Part shown: piece after piece, positions 46,744-55,662 of the stretch | How the letters are laid out: each line of letters starts with the position of its first letter | Numbering within the stretch: the first letter of the stretch is position 1 | DNA from: Erythrobacter litoralis | GTDB lineage: Bacteria > Pseudomonadota > Alphaproteobacteria > Sphingomonadales > Sphingomonadaceae | Direction: 5' to 3' | Assembly (NCBI RefSeq): GCF_001719165.1 | Contig: NZ_CP017057.1 | Coordinates: forward strand, 620,001-684,000 | Length of the DNA: 64,000 bases | The notes under the pieces: model-generated | What the model was told of the DNA's origin: nothing | Database searches by the model: none | Seen by the model: the letters and a program-made list of their open reading frames with translations, nothing else | Made by a program: the position numbers and the translations under genes

Positions 46744-47428
46744 CGATCCAGAACGGGTCTTGCACGAGATCGGCTGGCTCGCCGGCTTTCCGGCCCCGTT
46801 CCGCAAGATCTGGCTGGCGAACGCGCGGACCATCACTGTCGAGCGCGGCGAGGCCGTCTATCGGGAGGGGGACGAGGGCCGCTGCTTTTACGGCCTGGTC
46901 ACCGGAACGCTGGCGATCACCATCGGGCCGCCGCTGCTCGCGCCGCGGCTGGTCAACATCATGAACCCCGGGACGTGGTTCGGGGTCGGCCCGATGCTCA
47001 AGGGCGAGCCGCGGAATATGGAATTCCGCGCCGCCGAACCCGCGCGGCTTGTGCGGGTGTCCGGCGCCGCGATCGACCAGATGGCGGAGCGCGGTCCTCT
47101 CATCCTGCGCCATGTCGGACGCCTGGCGATGTGGGGGCACGACCTGGCCACGCGTATTGCGGCCGAGTTGCTTATCCCCTCGTCGAACCGCCGGATCGCC
47201 GCGGTGATCCTGCGCATCGCCTCGCCCGATCCGATGGACGGCCGGGTCGGTGAGAGCGGCATATGCGTCACCCAGTCTCAGATCGCGGAGATGGCAAATG
47301 TCTCGCGCAACCTGGCCAATACCGCATTGGGGGAGCTGCGCGCCGCAGGCTGGATCGAAACACGCTACAACCGGCTGCTGGTCCGCAACCCCGCCGCACT
47401 GGCCGCCTTTGTCCATGGCGATGACTAG
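46730..47428 (+). CDS. Crp/Fnr-family transcriptional regulator
   Basis: The product is 232 aa. The N-terminal cyclic-nucleotide-binding fold (about 30-125) contains VERGEAVYREGDEGRCFYGL and LNPGTWFGV-like loops. The C-terminal winged helix (about 165-225) has ICVTQSQIAEMANVSRNLANTAL. No Fnr-type N-terminal cysteine cluster is visible. Effector unknown. It lies divergent from the amidohydrolase gene with about 138 bp between starts, so local control is likely. Its start region carries an out-of-frame tandem duplication. Confidence 0.88.
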   Translation: MADGDDPERVLHEIGWLAGFPAPFRKIWLANARTITVERGEAVYREGDEGRCFYGLVTGTLAITIGPPLLAPRLVNIMNPGTWFGVGPMLKGEPRNMEFRAAEPARLVRVSGAAIDQMAERGPLILRHVGRLAMWGHDLATRIAAELLIPSSNRRIAAVILRIASPDPMDGRVGESGICVTQSQIAEMANVSRNLANTALGELRAAGWIETRYNRLLVRNPAALAAFVHGDD

Positions 47429-47724
47429 GCCGGGCAATCGGGCAAGGTCACTTGCCTGAGGAGGGGCTGAACGCAGTGCCCGCCCACGCTTGATCAGCGG
47501 CTCGCGGGCATCCCGCATCGGTCGGGGCAAATGGACCCTCGCCGACAGTGCCCGGCGGCGCGCAAGCGAGGCCCCGCGCGGTGTGCGGGCGGGACAATCG
47601 CCGGCCTGCAAGCGGTCTAGCGGACATTGGCCGGCGAAAGCCCGCGCAGGGTCATAGCCTTTTTTCGGGGGTGCCGCGGCGTTTTGCATGAGGGGGCATG
47701 TCCCGCCGCAAATAGCCTTGCGCC
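47429..47724. other. Intergenic region after the Crp/Fnr gene
   Basis: About 300 bp of GC-rich sequence. No coding frame, tRNA or terminator with T tract is recognised. It contains short inverted repeats only. Confidence 0.4.
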
Positions 47725-48234
47725 ATGCACCCGAAAGCCAGCCAGCACTCCGCCCCTACAGTCGAATCCGAACGCGCCATCGTGATGCGCGAAACGATGA
47801 TTTCGACCGTGCCCAACGCGCTTGTTTCGGCGGCCTTCGTATGGCTGCTTTTCGGAGGACAGGCGACCGTTTCCCTGTGGGGGATGAGCGGGCTCGCCTT
47901 CGATCTGGTGCCCACCACCTTCATGCTGACATTGATGACGACGATCGCGCTCACGCTGATTTTTCGAAAGCGGCGTCGCGGCACCTCGCGCGCAGGCGCG
48001 CCCGGCAGCGGCGGCCCGCTTCCCTTGCCGCATCATCCGGTACTTCGCGGGATCGTTCTCGCAGTGTTGCTTTCGGTCCTGTTCGTCCCGGCCAGCGTTG
48101 CCGTCCTGAGCGCGATATGGATCGAGGACTGGTCCTATGCGCGCGTGCTCTGGTTCAAGATCGTGTACGGCATTTTGGTGGGCTGGGCGGCGACGCCTCT
48201 CGTCGTTCTCGCAGCGCTTCGCGAACGAGGGTGA
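47725..48234 (+). CDS. Hypothetical membrane protein, four helices
   Basis: The product is 169 aa. Hydrophobic segments lie at about 28-46, 55-80, 110-132 and 145-163; a basic loop (FRKRRRG) after helix 2 places that side in the cytoplasm. No family is recognised. It is convergent with the small ABM-like gene. Confidence 0.6.
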   Translation: MHPKASQHSAPTVESERAIVMRETMISTVPNALVSAAFVWLLFGGQATVSLWGMSGLAFDLVPTTFMLTLMTTIALTLIFRKRRRGTSRAGAPGSGGPLPLPHHPVLRGIVLAVLLSVLFVPASVAVLSAIWIEDWSYARVLWFKIVYGILVGWAATPLVVLAALRERG

Positions 48235-48255
48235 GGGGCGCCGGTCGCAGCGCGA

Positions 48256-48567
48256 TCAATTGAAGATTACATCGCCTGACTGGTTGTCGACCACTATGTC
48301 GCAGTCGAGATATTCGACGTCCGGCGCGTGACCGGTCTTGGCCTTTATCATCTCGCTCGCCCGGGCGAAGAACGCCTCGGCCGATGCGCGATCGGCCCAG
48401 AGATAGATGCTGCGCCCGACCCCTGCCTCGGCATCGAGGTGGATCGCCTTGCGGATAAGCGCCGGTGCGGCCGCCTGATAGATCGGTATCGTCTTCTTGA
48501 TTTCCTCCAGCGCCTCCTCGTGGGTTTCGCCCGGCGCGAGTTTGAAGCGAACGATGGTGGAAATCAT
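48256..48567 (-). CDS. Small dimeric alpha/beta-barrel (ABM/YdhR-like) protein
   Basis: The product is 103 aa. ISTIVRFKLAPGETHEEALE, then AIHLDAEAGVGRSIYLWADR and an AEAFF-type helix, fits the ferredoxin-like dimeric alpha/beta-barrel fold of mono-oxygenase-like (YdhR/ABM) proteins. GGGAGGA lies about 10 nt before the ATG at 48567. Function unknown; members include quinone-type monooxygenases and proteins of unclear role. It is divergent from the TonB-dependent receptor gene. Confidence 0.7.
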   Translation of the reverse strand: MISTIVRFKLAPGETHEEALEEIKKTIPIYQAAAPALIRKAIHLDAEAGVGRSIYLWADRASAEAFFARASEMIKAKTGHAPDVEYLDCDIVVDNQSGDVIFN

Positions 48568-48843
48568 GTCGGTGGGTCCTCCCGGTGATCGGATGCCCTG
48601 ATTTTGCTGGCGATCCGGCCCGCTGAGAAGGTCATTTTCGCTGCCAGTGCCATAACCGGCGCGACATGGCGCGCAGGCCGGCCGAGCCCTCACGTAAATT
48701 CTTTTCATGCCCGCGGCGGCATTAGTGATTACCGCCCGGGGCGGCGTGCGTGGACGTTTGCATCTTTGGGGGAACGGCGACCGGGTCCTGGGGAGACCAC
48801 GGCCACCACGATCCCCCGTAAACTCCCGAGGGGGGAAGACAGG

Positions 48844-51075
48844 ATGCAAAGACTTTCGCTTTTCGCGACCGGCCTGGTGGTCGGCACTTCCGTCATCGCG
48901 CAGGAGGCCATGGCGCAGGACGCCGCAACCGGTCCGCAGTCGGATGCCGCCGGCAACGAGATCATCGTTACTGCCCAGAAGCGCGAGCAACGCCTGATCG
49001 ACGTGCCGATCTCGATCATCGCCAAGACCGGTCTTGAACTCCAGAACGCAGGCATCAACGATTTCAACGACATCACGGCGCGCGTGCCCAACCTCGTCAT
49101 CAATGAAACGCCCGCGAACAAGCAGATCACGATCCGCGGTATCGGCACGACCGGAAACAGCTTCTCCTTCGAGCAGTCGGTCGCGCTGTTCGTCGATGGC
49201 ATCTATGGCGGGCGCAACCGCCAGTACAACCAGCCCTTCCTCGACATCGAGCGGCTGGAGGTGCTGCGCGGACCGCAGGGCGCGCTGTTCGGACGCAACA
49301 CCGGCGCTGGCGCGATCTCGATCACCACGGCCCGCCCGACGCAGGAGCTTTCGGCCGAAGCCTTCGCCGAATACGAGGTGCGCACCGAAAGCCTGAACAC
49401 GACCGCGATCGTCAATGGCCCGCTGACCGACACCCTCGCGATCCGCATCGCCGCGCGCTATGCCGACGAAAACGGCTGGCTCTTCAACGAGACGCTCGAC
49501 CGGGCCGAGCCGCAGACCGAAAATTTCGTCGGGCGCGTCTCGATGCTGTGGGAACCGGCGGACAATGTCGAGATCTTCGGCAAGCTCGAATATTCCGAAG
49601 TCGACATCATCGGATCGCCTTTCGAACTCGTACGCGGGGGCGAGCGTCCGGATTACGTCAAGAATTCGGACGACACCCTGTCGCCCGAGCGCGACAACGC
49701 CGACGCGCTGAACGGCGTGCTCCAGATCGATATCGGACTCGGCGATCACACCCTGACCGCAATCACCGGCTATTCGGGCTATGATTTCGCGCAGGCCTTC
49801 AACATCCAGGGGCAGAGCCCGACGCGGCTGGTGGCCGAGAACGCCGAGGAATTCACCCAGTGGTCGCAGGAAGTGCGGCTGCTGTCCCCGACTGACGGCG
49901 CGTTCGATTACGTCATCGGCGGCTATTACGAATGGAGCGAATCGCTCGTCGATCGGGCGCAGATCTTCGATTTTCCGCCGCCCTTCTCGCCGCGCACGCC
50001 CGACCAGATCGTCGAGCGGCGCTTCGACCAGCAGACCGACGTGCTCTCCGCTTTCGTCCAGGCGAACTGGCGCTTTGCGGACCAGTTTTCGCTGGGTGCG
50101 GGATTGCGCTGGACCCGGATCAGCAAGGAGGCCGAAGTCGAAGGCACCACCACCAGCTTCATCGTGCCCCCAGGCGCACCCGTACCGCCGCCCGGAGTGC
50201 TGCCCCGTGTCACCCCGATCTTTCTCGATGGGGAATTCTCCGAAAGCTCCTTTGCGCCGTCGGCTTCGCTGAACTGGACGCCCGACCGCAATCTCACGGC
50301 CTATGTCCGCTATGCGCGCGGCGAGAAAGGCGGGGCGTTCTCCGAGTTCCAGGGCGTGACGGAAGCGACCTTCTTTCTCGAACCCGAATTTTCCGACCTG
50401 TTCGAAATCGGCATCAAGGCGCAATTCCCCGAGGTTCGCGGGTTCCTCAACGTGATCGCCTACACGACCGATTACAGCGACCTGCAACGGTCTGCGCTCA
50501 ACATCGATACGGCGGAATTCATCACCTCGAACGCCGCCGGGGCGCGCACCCGCGGGGTCGAGATCGAAGGTGGTTTCTCGCCTGTCGACGGCCTGACCCT
50601 GTCGGCGGCGGTGGCCTATCTCGATGCGTTCTACACCAGCTTTCCGAACGGGCCATGCACCGTCGACAACCCGGATGCGAACGCGCCGGGCGGCTGCGCG
50701 CAGGACCGTTCAGGCGATCCGCTTGAGAATGCGCCCGAATGGACGGGGAACGTGGCGGCCGATTTCGACAGGCCGGTTTCCGACACGCTCAGGGTCTTCG
50801 CCAATGCGACGCTCAATTTCCAGTCGGATGTGCAGTTCCGCGAATTCGGTGATCCGCTGACGGTTCAGGACGCCTTCTCCAAGACCGACATCAGGGTCGG
50901 GTTCGGCGATATCGATCGTGGCTGGCAACTTGCCCTTCTCGTCCGCAACCTGTTCGAGGAGCGCACGTCTTCGCTGATCTTTCCGACCTTTCCGATCGGG
51001 CTCGGGCCTGCGGACCGGGTTCACCTGCCCGACCCGCTGCGCAGCTTCACGATCCAGGCGCGTGTCGCTTTCTGA
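48844..51075 (+). CDS. TonB-dependent receptor
   Basis: The product is 743 aa. The signal peptide (1-24) ends AMAQ, followed by the TonB-box region NEIIVTAQKREQ, a plug domain (QITIRGIGTTGN, VDGIYGGRNRQY, RLEVLRGPQGALFGRNTGAG) and a beta-barrel. The last strand ends SFTIQARVAF with C-terminal Phe. It imports a large substrate across the outer membrane using TonB energy; the substrate is not predictable. It opens the catabolic region to the right. Confidence 0.93.
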   Translation: MQRLSLFATGLVVGTSVIAQEAMAQDAATGPQSDAAGNEIIVTAQKREQRLIDVPISIIAKTGLELQNAGINDFNDITARVPNLVINETPANKQITIRGIGTTGNSFSFEQSVALFVDGIYGGRNRQYNQPFLDIERLEVLRGPQGALFGRNTGAGAISITTARPTQELSAEAFAEYEVRTESLNTTAIVNGPLTDTLAIRIAARYADENGWLFNETLDRAEPQTENFVGRVSMLWEPADNVEIFGKLEYSEVDIIGSPFELVRGGERPDYVKNSDDTLSPERDNADALNGVLQIDIGLGDHTLTAITGYSGYDFAQAFNIQGQSPTRLVAENAEEFTQWSQEVRLLSPTDGAFDYVIGGYYEWSESLVDRAQIFDFPPPFSPRTPDQIVERRFDQQTDVLSAFVQANWRFADQFSLGAGLRWTRISKEAEVEGTTTSFIVPPGAPVPPPGVLPRVTPIFLDGEFSESSFAPSASLNWTPDRNLTAYVRYARGEKGGAFSEFQGVTEATFFLEPEFSDLFEIGIKAQFPEVRGFLNVIAYTTDYSDLQRSALNIDTAEFITSNAAGARTRGVEIEGGFSPVDGLTLSAAVAYLDAFYTSFPNGPCTVDNPDANAPGGCAQDRSGDPLENAPEWTGNVAADFDRPVSDTLRVFANATLNFQSDVQFREFGDPLTVQDAFSKTDIRVGFGDIDRGWQLALLVRNLFEERTSSLIFPTFPIGLGPADRVHLPDPLRSFTIQARVAF

Positions 51076-51249
51076 GGCGCAAAGCCCGCGGCGAACACGA
51101 TTGTCGGTGGCTCGGCCCCGCTCTCGTCGCTCCGCGCCTCATGAATACTAGTCACGGGAAGGGTGGGGCTTTCTATGGGCCGCGCCGGCTCGGTGCGCTT
51201 TAGCCTGACGGCTCAATCTGTTCCGCCGGATCTACAAAAGGAAAGACCC

Positions 51250-51666
51250 ATGCGCCCCCCGTTCATCGCGCTCGCCCTCTTCGGTATCACTGCCCCGGTT
51301 TCGGCCGGCGACGTGGCCGTCACGCTCGAAGGAGTGAAGGATCCGGAAGGCGCGCTCGTCGTATGCCTGTGGGATCGGGACGCGAAGTTTCCCAATTGCG
51401 AAAAGGGCGAGCCGGTGAAGCGCATCGTCCTTCCCGCGACCGCGAAGACGGCGACCTTCGAGGGGGTCTCCGACGGGACCTATGCGGTGTCGGCTTTCCA
51501 CGACGCGAACGGCAACGGCAAGCTCGACACGAATTTCATCGGCATGCCCAAGGAGGCGGTGGCGATGTCGAACAATCCGCGCCTGATGGGGCCGCCGCGT
51601 TTCAAGCCGGCCCTCTTCGAAGTCGCAGGTCAGACCGCGATCACGCTTCGGTTCCAGGGGATGTAG
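51250..51666 (+). CDS. DUF2141 domain-containing secreted protein
   Basis: The product is 138 aa from the ATG at 51250 (GGAAAG upstream). The signal peptide MRPPFIALALFGITAPVSAG is followed by DUF2141: VTLEGVKDPEGALVVCLWD, AFHDANGNGKLDTNF and a FKPALFEV ending. The domain is an immunoglobulin-like beta-sandwich of unknown role, common in the envelope of sphingomonads. It lies between the two TonB-receptor genes. Confidence 0.85.
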   Translation: MRPPFIALALFGITAPVSAGDVAVTLEGVKDPEGALVVCLWDRDAKFPNCEKGEPVKRIVLPATAKTATFEGVSDGTYAVSAFHDANGNGKLDTNFIGMPKEAVAMSNNPRLMGPPRFKPALFEVAGQTAITLRFQGM

Positions 51667-51866
51667 CCACAACTAGAGGTCATGACCTCAGCCCGCGATT
51701 TCGTTCCGAAGAGTGCCTCGCACCGTGTCATTCATTTGAAACTATCTGGAACACGCCGGTGGGGACCGGCCACGGTTCGAAACGATTCTGGCGCTCAATG
51801 CCCGCAATGACCCGGGACGGGCCGCCTTTTGGGAACACCGGCTTGGTTGCCACAGCTCGGGGGGAG

Positions 51867-54329
51867 ATGAACGTGACACTGAAACTTGCTGCATTCGGTC
51901 TGATGGCGAGTTCATGCCTGACACCGGCTTTCGCGAATTCCCTCGACCCTGCCGATGACCCTGCAGCCGCCGCGCAGGCGGCAGGCGCTCAGGCCGGTCC
52001 CGACGCCGAAAGCGGCGAACCGGCCAGGGACCAGGGTATCATCGTGACCGCCCAGCGGCGCGAGCAGAACCTGCAGGACGTGCCGATCTCGATCACCGCG
52101 CTCTCGGCAGAGGAAGTGGAGGCGCGCTCGATCAACACGGTCAGCGAGGCAGTCAGCTTCGCGCCCAACGTGTCGGTAACGGCCGGCCCCAATGGCGGCG
52201 ATGACGGCGGTTTCTTCATCCGCGGTGTCGGCCAGCTCGACAATTCGATCGCGGTCGATCCCGGCGTCGGCGTCTATATCGACGAAGTCTACATCGCCCG
52301 CCTGCAGGCGTCCTCGCTCAACCTGCTCGACATCGAGCGGATCGAGGTCCTGCGCGGCCCGCAGGGCACGCTGTTCGGACGCAACACGATCGGCGGGGCG
52401 ATCAGCGTCGTCACCGCCAAACCCGATTTCGACGAGGTTTCGGGCCGCGCCCGCCTGATCGTCGGCGCACGCGACCGGTTCGATCTTGCAGGATCGGTCA
52501 ATGTTCCGCTGAGTGACAATGCGGCGGTTCGCGCCACGGCGTTCACCCGCAACCAGACCGGGTTCGGCGAGAACGTCTACACGGGCGAGACCTTCGGCGA
52601 CATCGAGGATTACGGCGGGCGAATGCGCTTTCGCTGGCAGGCTAGCGACCGGCTCGAGGTCAACCTGATCGGCGATTACACCGCCGGGCGCGGATCGCCC
52701 TCGCATCAGGTGCTGCTGGGCTTCAACCCGATGGCCGGGATCACCGTGCCCGGAGCGCCCCCTGGCGGCCCTCCCGGTGGCCCTCCCGGTGGTCCTCCCG
52801 GTGGCCCGCCGGGCGGCCCGCCCGGTGGCCCGCCGGGCGGCCCGCCCGGTGGCCCTCCCGGTGGAATGCCGCCCTCTGGCCCGATGTTCATTCCCGGCGT
52901 ATCGCCGACCGGCGTTCCCCTGCCCAGCGACGTGGGTGCGGACCGGTCGACCGATCTCAGCCTCAATTTCGCATCGGTCCCCGCGATCAACGACAACGAC
53001 AATGGCGGCATCTCGCTCAACGTGCGTGCCGATCTTGCGGACAACCTGATCCTGCGCTCGATCACCGCGTGGCGCAGCTATGAAGAGCAGACCTTCAACG
53101 ATTTCGACGGCACCGGCTACGTGCTGTATGACAATCGCAGCGCGCTCGACCAGGAACAGTTCAGCCAGGAATTGCAGCTGGCTGGCAATTTCGGCGACTC
53201 GATCGATTTCCTCCTGGGCGCCTATTACTTCCGCGAAGACATCGCCAACCAGATCGAGCTGTGCACCGGCACGACTGCGCCCCGGCTCGAGAACCGCTGC
53301 CTGCGCAGCCGCAACGACATCGGGCTGGAGGTCGAATCCTTCGCCCTGTTCGGCCAGGCATCCTGGTTCATCACCGACGAGCTCGAACTCTTCGGCGGCG
53401 CACGCTGGACCGAGGAGACCAAGGACCAGAGCTTCAATTCGGTGCTCGACAACACTGACGGGGTGACGACGGTGCTGCCGCCCTTCGTGATGCCGCCGCC
53501 CGGAACCACCCGCGAGGCGCTGCCTTTTACCCAGGTATCCGCGACCTTCGACGCCTTCACCCCGAAATTCGGGATCAATTACCGCGTCATTCCCGAAGTC
53601 ACGGTCTATGCAAGCTATGCGCAGGGCTTCAAGTCGGGCGGCTTTACCGGCCGGCCGAGCAATGCCGAAATCCTGCCCTACGATCCTGAAATCGCAACCA
53701 CCTATGAAGCGGGGATCAAGACCCTGCTTTTCAATGGCGACCTCAGGATCAACGCGGCCGCCTTCCAGTCGGATTACGAGGACATCCAGCTGCTCGTCTT
53801 CACGCCGATCAGCGGCCTGTTCGAGACCCGCAATGCCGGCGATGCCGAAATCCGGGGCTTCGAACTCGAAGCCAATGCGAGCCTTGGCGAACGGATCACG
53901 GTCTACGGATCATTGGGCTACATCGATGCGGAATACACCCGCCTCAGCGACCAGGTGGCGAACATCACGCTCGACACGCCGCTGCCGCTGACGCCGGAAT
54001 GGACCTATGCGATGGGCGCGCAATACACCCAGCCGCTGCCCGACGATCTGGGCGCGCTGCTCTTCCGCGCGGATTTCAGTGGCCGCTCGAGCTTCTCCTA
54101 CCAGCTCGAGGCCGATCCGCTGGAGATCGAGGACGGGTTCGACATCCTCAACGTCCGGGCGAGCTACGTGACGCCCTCGCGCGATCTCGAGATCTCGTTT
54201 TTCTTCACCAATGTCACCGACGAACGCTTCTTCACTAACATGCAGGATACCCTTGCCGGGAACGGCACGGCCTTCGGCGGCATCGGCGAACCGCGCGAAT
54301 GGGGCCTAGAGGTGGACGTTCGGTTCTGA
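51867..54329 (+). CDS. TonB-dependent receptor with internal PPGG repeat
   Basis: The product is 820 aa. The signal peptide (1-23, ending AFA) is followed by GIIVTAQRREQNLQDVPISI, a plug (FFIRGVGQLDNS, RIEVLRGPQGTLFGRNTIGG) and a barrel ending WGLEVDVRF. About residues 300-335 form a low-complexity loop of nine PPGG repeats between two barrel strands, likely surface-exposed or periplasmic. GGGGGAG precedes the ATG. Compared with the neighbouring receptor it is longer largely because of this loop. It is followed 13 nt later by the cytochrome b561 gene. Confidence 0.93.
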   Translation: MNVTLKLAAFGLMASSCLTPAFANSLDPADDPAAAAQAAGAQAGPDAESGEPARDQGIIVTAQRREQNLQDVPISITALSAEEVEARSINTVSEAVSFAPNVSVTAGPNGGDDGGFFIRGVGQLDNSIAVDPGVGVYIDEVYIARLQASSLNLLDIERIEVLRGPQGTLFGRNTIGGAISVVTAKPDFDEVSGRARLIVGARDRFDLAGSVNVPLSDNAAVRATAFTRNQTGFGENVYTGETFGDIEDYGGRMRFRWQASDRLEVNLIGDYTAGRGSPSHQVLLGFNPMAGITVPGAPPGGPPGGPPGGPPGGPPGGPPGGPPGGPPGGPPGGMPPSGPMFIPGVSPTGVPLPSDVGADRSTDLSLNFASVPAINDNDNGGISLNVRADLADNLILRSITAWRSYEEQTFNDFDGTGYVLYDNRSALDQEQFSQELQLAGNFGDSIDFLLGAYYFREDIANQIELCTGTTAPRLENRCLRSRNDIGLEVESFALFGQASWFITDELELFGGARWTEETKDQSFNSVLDNTDGVTTVLPPFVMPPPGTTREALPFTQVSATFDAFTPKFGINYRVIPEVTVYASYAQGFKSGGFTGRPSNAEILPYDPEIATTYEAGIKTLLFNGDLRINAAAFQSDYEDIQLLVFTPISGLFETRNAGDAEIRGFELEANASLGERITVYGSLGYIDAEYTRLSDQVANITLDTPLPLTPEWTYAMGAQYTQPLPDDLGALLFRADFSGRSSFSYQLEADPLEIEDGFDILNVRASYVTPSRDLEISFFFTNVTDERFFTNMQDTLAGNGTAFGGIGEPREWGLEVDVRF
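52767..52862. repeat. In-frame 12-bp tandem repeat encoding GPPG units
   Basis: Eight units of 12 bp (consensus GGCCCTCCCGGT) encode Gly-Pro-Pro-Gly, after a ninth partial unit at 52755-52766. Units differ only at third positions. The length is a multiple of three, so copy-number change would alter loop length, not frame. Confidence 0.9.
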
Positions 54330-54342
54330 CAGGAGACGGCGA

Positions 54343-54927
54343 ATGCGACAGGAAACGGGCGTGACGCGCTATCACCCGCTGGTCGTGGCACTGCACTGGC
54401 TGGTGGCGCTGCTGGTGGCGGGCAATCTCGCGGCGGGTGCCCTGCTGCTGGAGCCGCTCGCCAATGCCGACCCCGCCAAGGCGGAAATCCTGCGCCTGCA
54501 CATGGCATCGGGCCTCGCGATCCTCGTGCTGATGGCGCTGCGCCTGATTGCCCGCGCCGTCACCAAAGCGCCCGTCTCGCCGCATGGGAAAGGCGCGCTG
54601 CGCTGGGTCGCGCGGTTCAACCACTGGGCGCTCTATCTTGTGGTGATCGCGATGCTGTCGACCGGTCTAGGCATGGCGCAGATGGGCGAACTCTTCCCGC
54701 TGCTCGAAGGGGCGGCCGTGACGCTTCCCGCAAGCTTCGAGAGCCTACCGCCCTATGCCGGGCACGTCCTGTTCAGCAGCGTCCTGCTGGCGCTCGTCGC
54801 CCTGCACGTGGCTGCGGTCGCATACCATCATGCCCGCGGGGAGAACCTGCTCGCGCGGATGTGGTTCGGGCGCCGCGAAGATCACGACGCAGGGGTCCTC
54901 AATACCCCGGCCAAGAGCCGGACATGA
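54343..54927 (+). CDS. Cytochrome b561 family protein
   Basis: The product is 194 aa with four membrane helices and conserved histidines H11, H18, H53, H94, H155 and H162, consistent with haem ligation in the bacterial b561 (prokaryotic cytochrome b561-like) fold. It passes electrons across or within the inner membrane; the partner is unknown. It begins 13 nt after the TonB receptor and overlaps the next gene by ATGA, so the three form an operon. Confidence 0.88.
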   Translation: MRQETGVTRYHPLVVALHWLVALLVAGNLAAGALLLEPLANADPAKAEILRLHMASGLAILVLMALRLIARAVTKAPVSPHGKGALRWVARFNHWALYLVVIAMLSTGLGMAQMGELFPLLEGAAVTLPASFESLPPYAGHVLFSSVLLALVALHVAAVAYHHARGENLLARMWFGRREDHDAGVLNTPAKSRT

Positions 54928-55649
54928 CGGCGGGGGCGAAGCCGGCGGCCAGGGATGTTACCCGCATCAGGCTCGGCATCGCCCTCCTGGTCGTATCGGG
55001 CGTGATGACCGTCGCCGGCCTGGCCCTGCGAGGCCCAAACCCGGTCGACGGGCACGGGCTCGACGTCGCGGCCTTCGTCGAGGTCTCGCTCGCTCCGACG
55101 CATGCGCTGACCTGGGCGATCCTGCTTTCGAATCTCACGCTGCAGATCTTCGCCTGGATGGCGCTGTGGGCCTTCCTGCGCGATACGCCGGAGGAACGGC
55201 TCGCCTTCTGGGGCATGGTGCTGAGCATCATCGGCAACGGGCTGTTCCTGCCGATCGCGGGGATCGTCGCGCTGACCGCGCCGATGCTGGCTCGGCTCTA
55301 TCGCGAGGGCAACGAGGCGGTGATCGCGATCGCCGACAGCGCGATCTTCGGACCGCTGGCGCTGCCTTTTCTCATCGTCTCGGCCTTCGCTCTCCTGTTC
55401 GGCGCGGCGCTGACCGCGCTGGTGCTGTGGCGCTCGCCGCTGCTGCCGCGCTGGACCGCGATCCCCTATTTCCTCCACGGCCTGTGCCTGACCTTCTTTG
55501 CTCAGGTTCATTTCGCTCTCGAATTCAGCGGCGGCCCCCTGCTTCTGGCTAGCGCGCTCGGCATTGCCGCCGCGGTTTGGCGCCACACCGCGCGGCCGCA
55601 TGCGGCGCCGGGCGACGGGCGCGGGGCCCTTTCGCCGGGCGGGCGCTAG
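54924..55649 (+). CDS. Hypothetical membrane protein, about six helices
   Basis: The product is 241 aa from the ATG that overlaps the b561 stop. Hydrophobic segments lie at about 17-37, 62-85, 95-118, 135-160, 168-188 and 195-215. No family is recognised. It sits in the operon after cytochrome b561, and the acyl-CoA dehydrogenase gene follows 13 nt later. Confidence 0.65.
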   Translation: MTAGAKPAARDVTRIRLGIALLVVSGVMTVAGLALRGPNPVDGHGLDVAAFVEVSLAPTHALTWAILLSNLTLQIFAWMALWAFLRDTPEERLAFWGMVLSIIGNGLFLPIAGIVALTAPMLARLYREGNEAVIAIADSAIFGPLALPFLIVSAFALLFGAALTALVLWRSPLLPRWTAIPYFLHGLCLTFFAQVHFALEFSGGPLLLASALGIAAAVWRHTARPHAAPGDGRGALSPGGR

Positions 55650-55662
55650 CAGGAGAACGGCA

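Noticed and set aside
48256..50487. 743-residue open frame on the minus strand
   Set aside because: It lies antisense to the TonB-dependent receptor. Only its last part (48256-48567) is a real gene with its own start; the rest is the high-GC antisense artefact.
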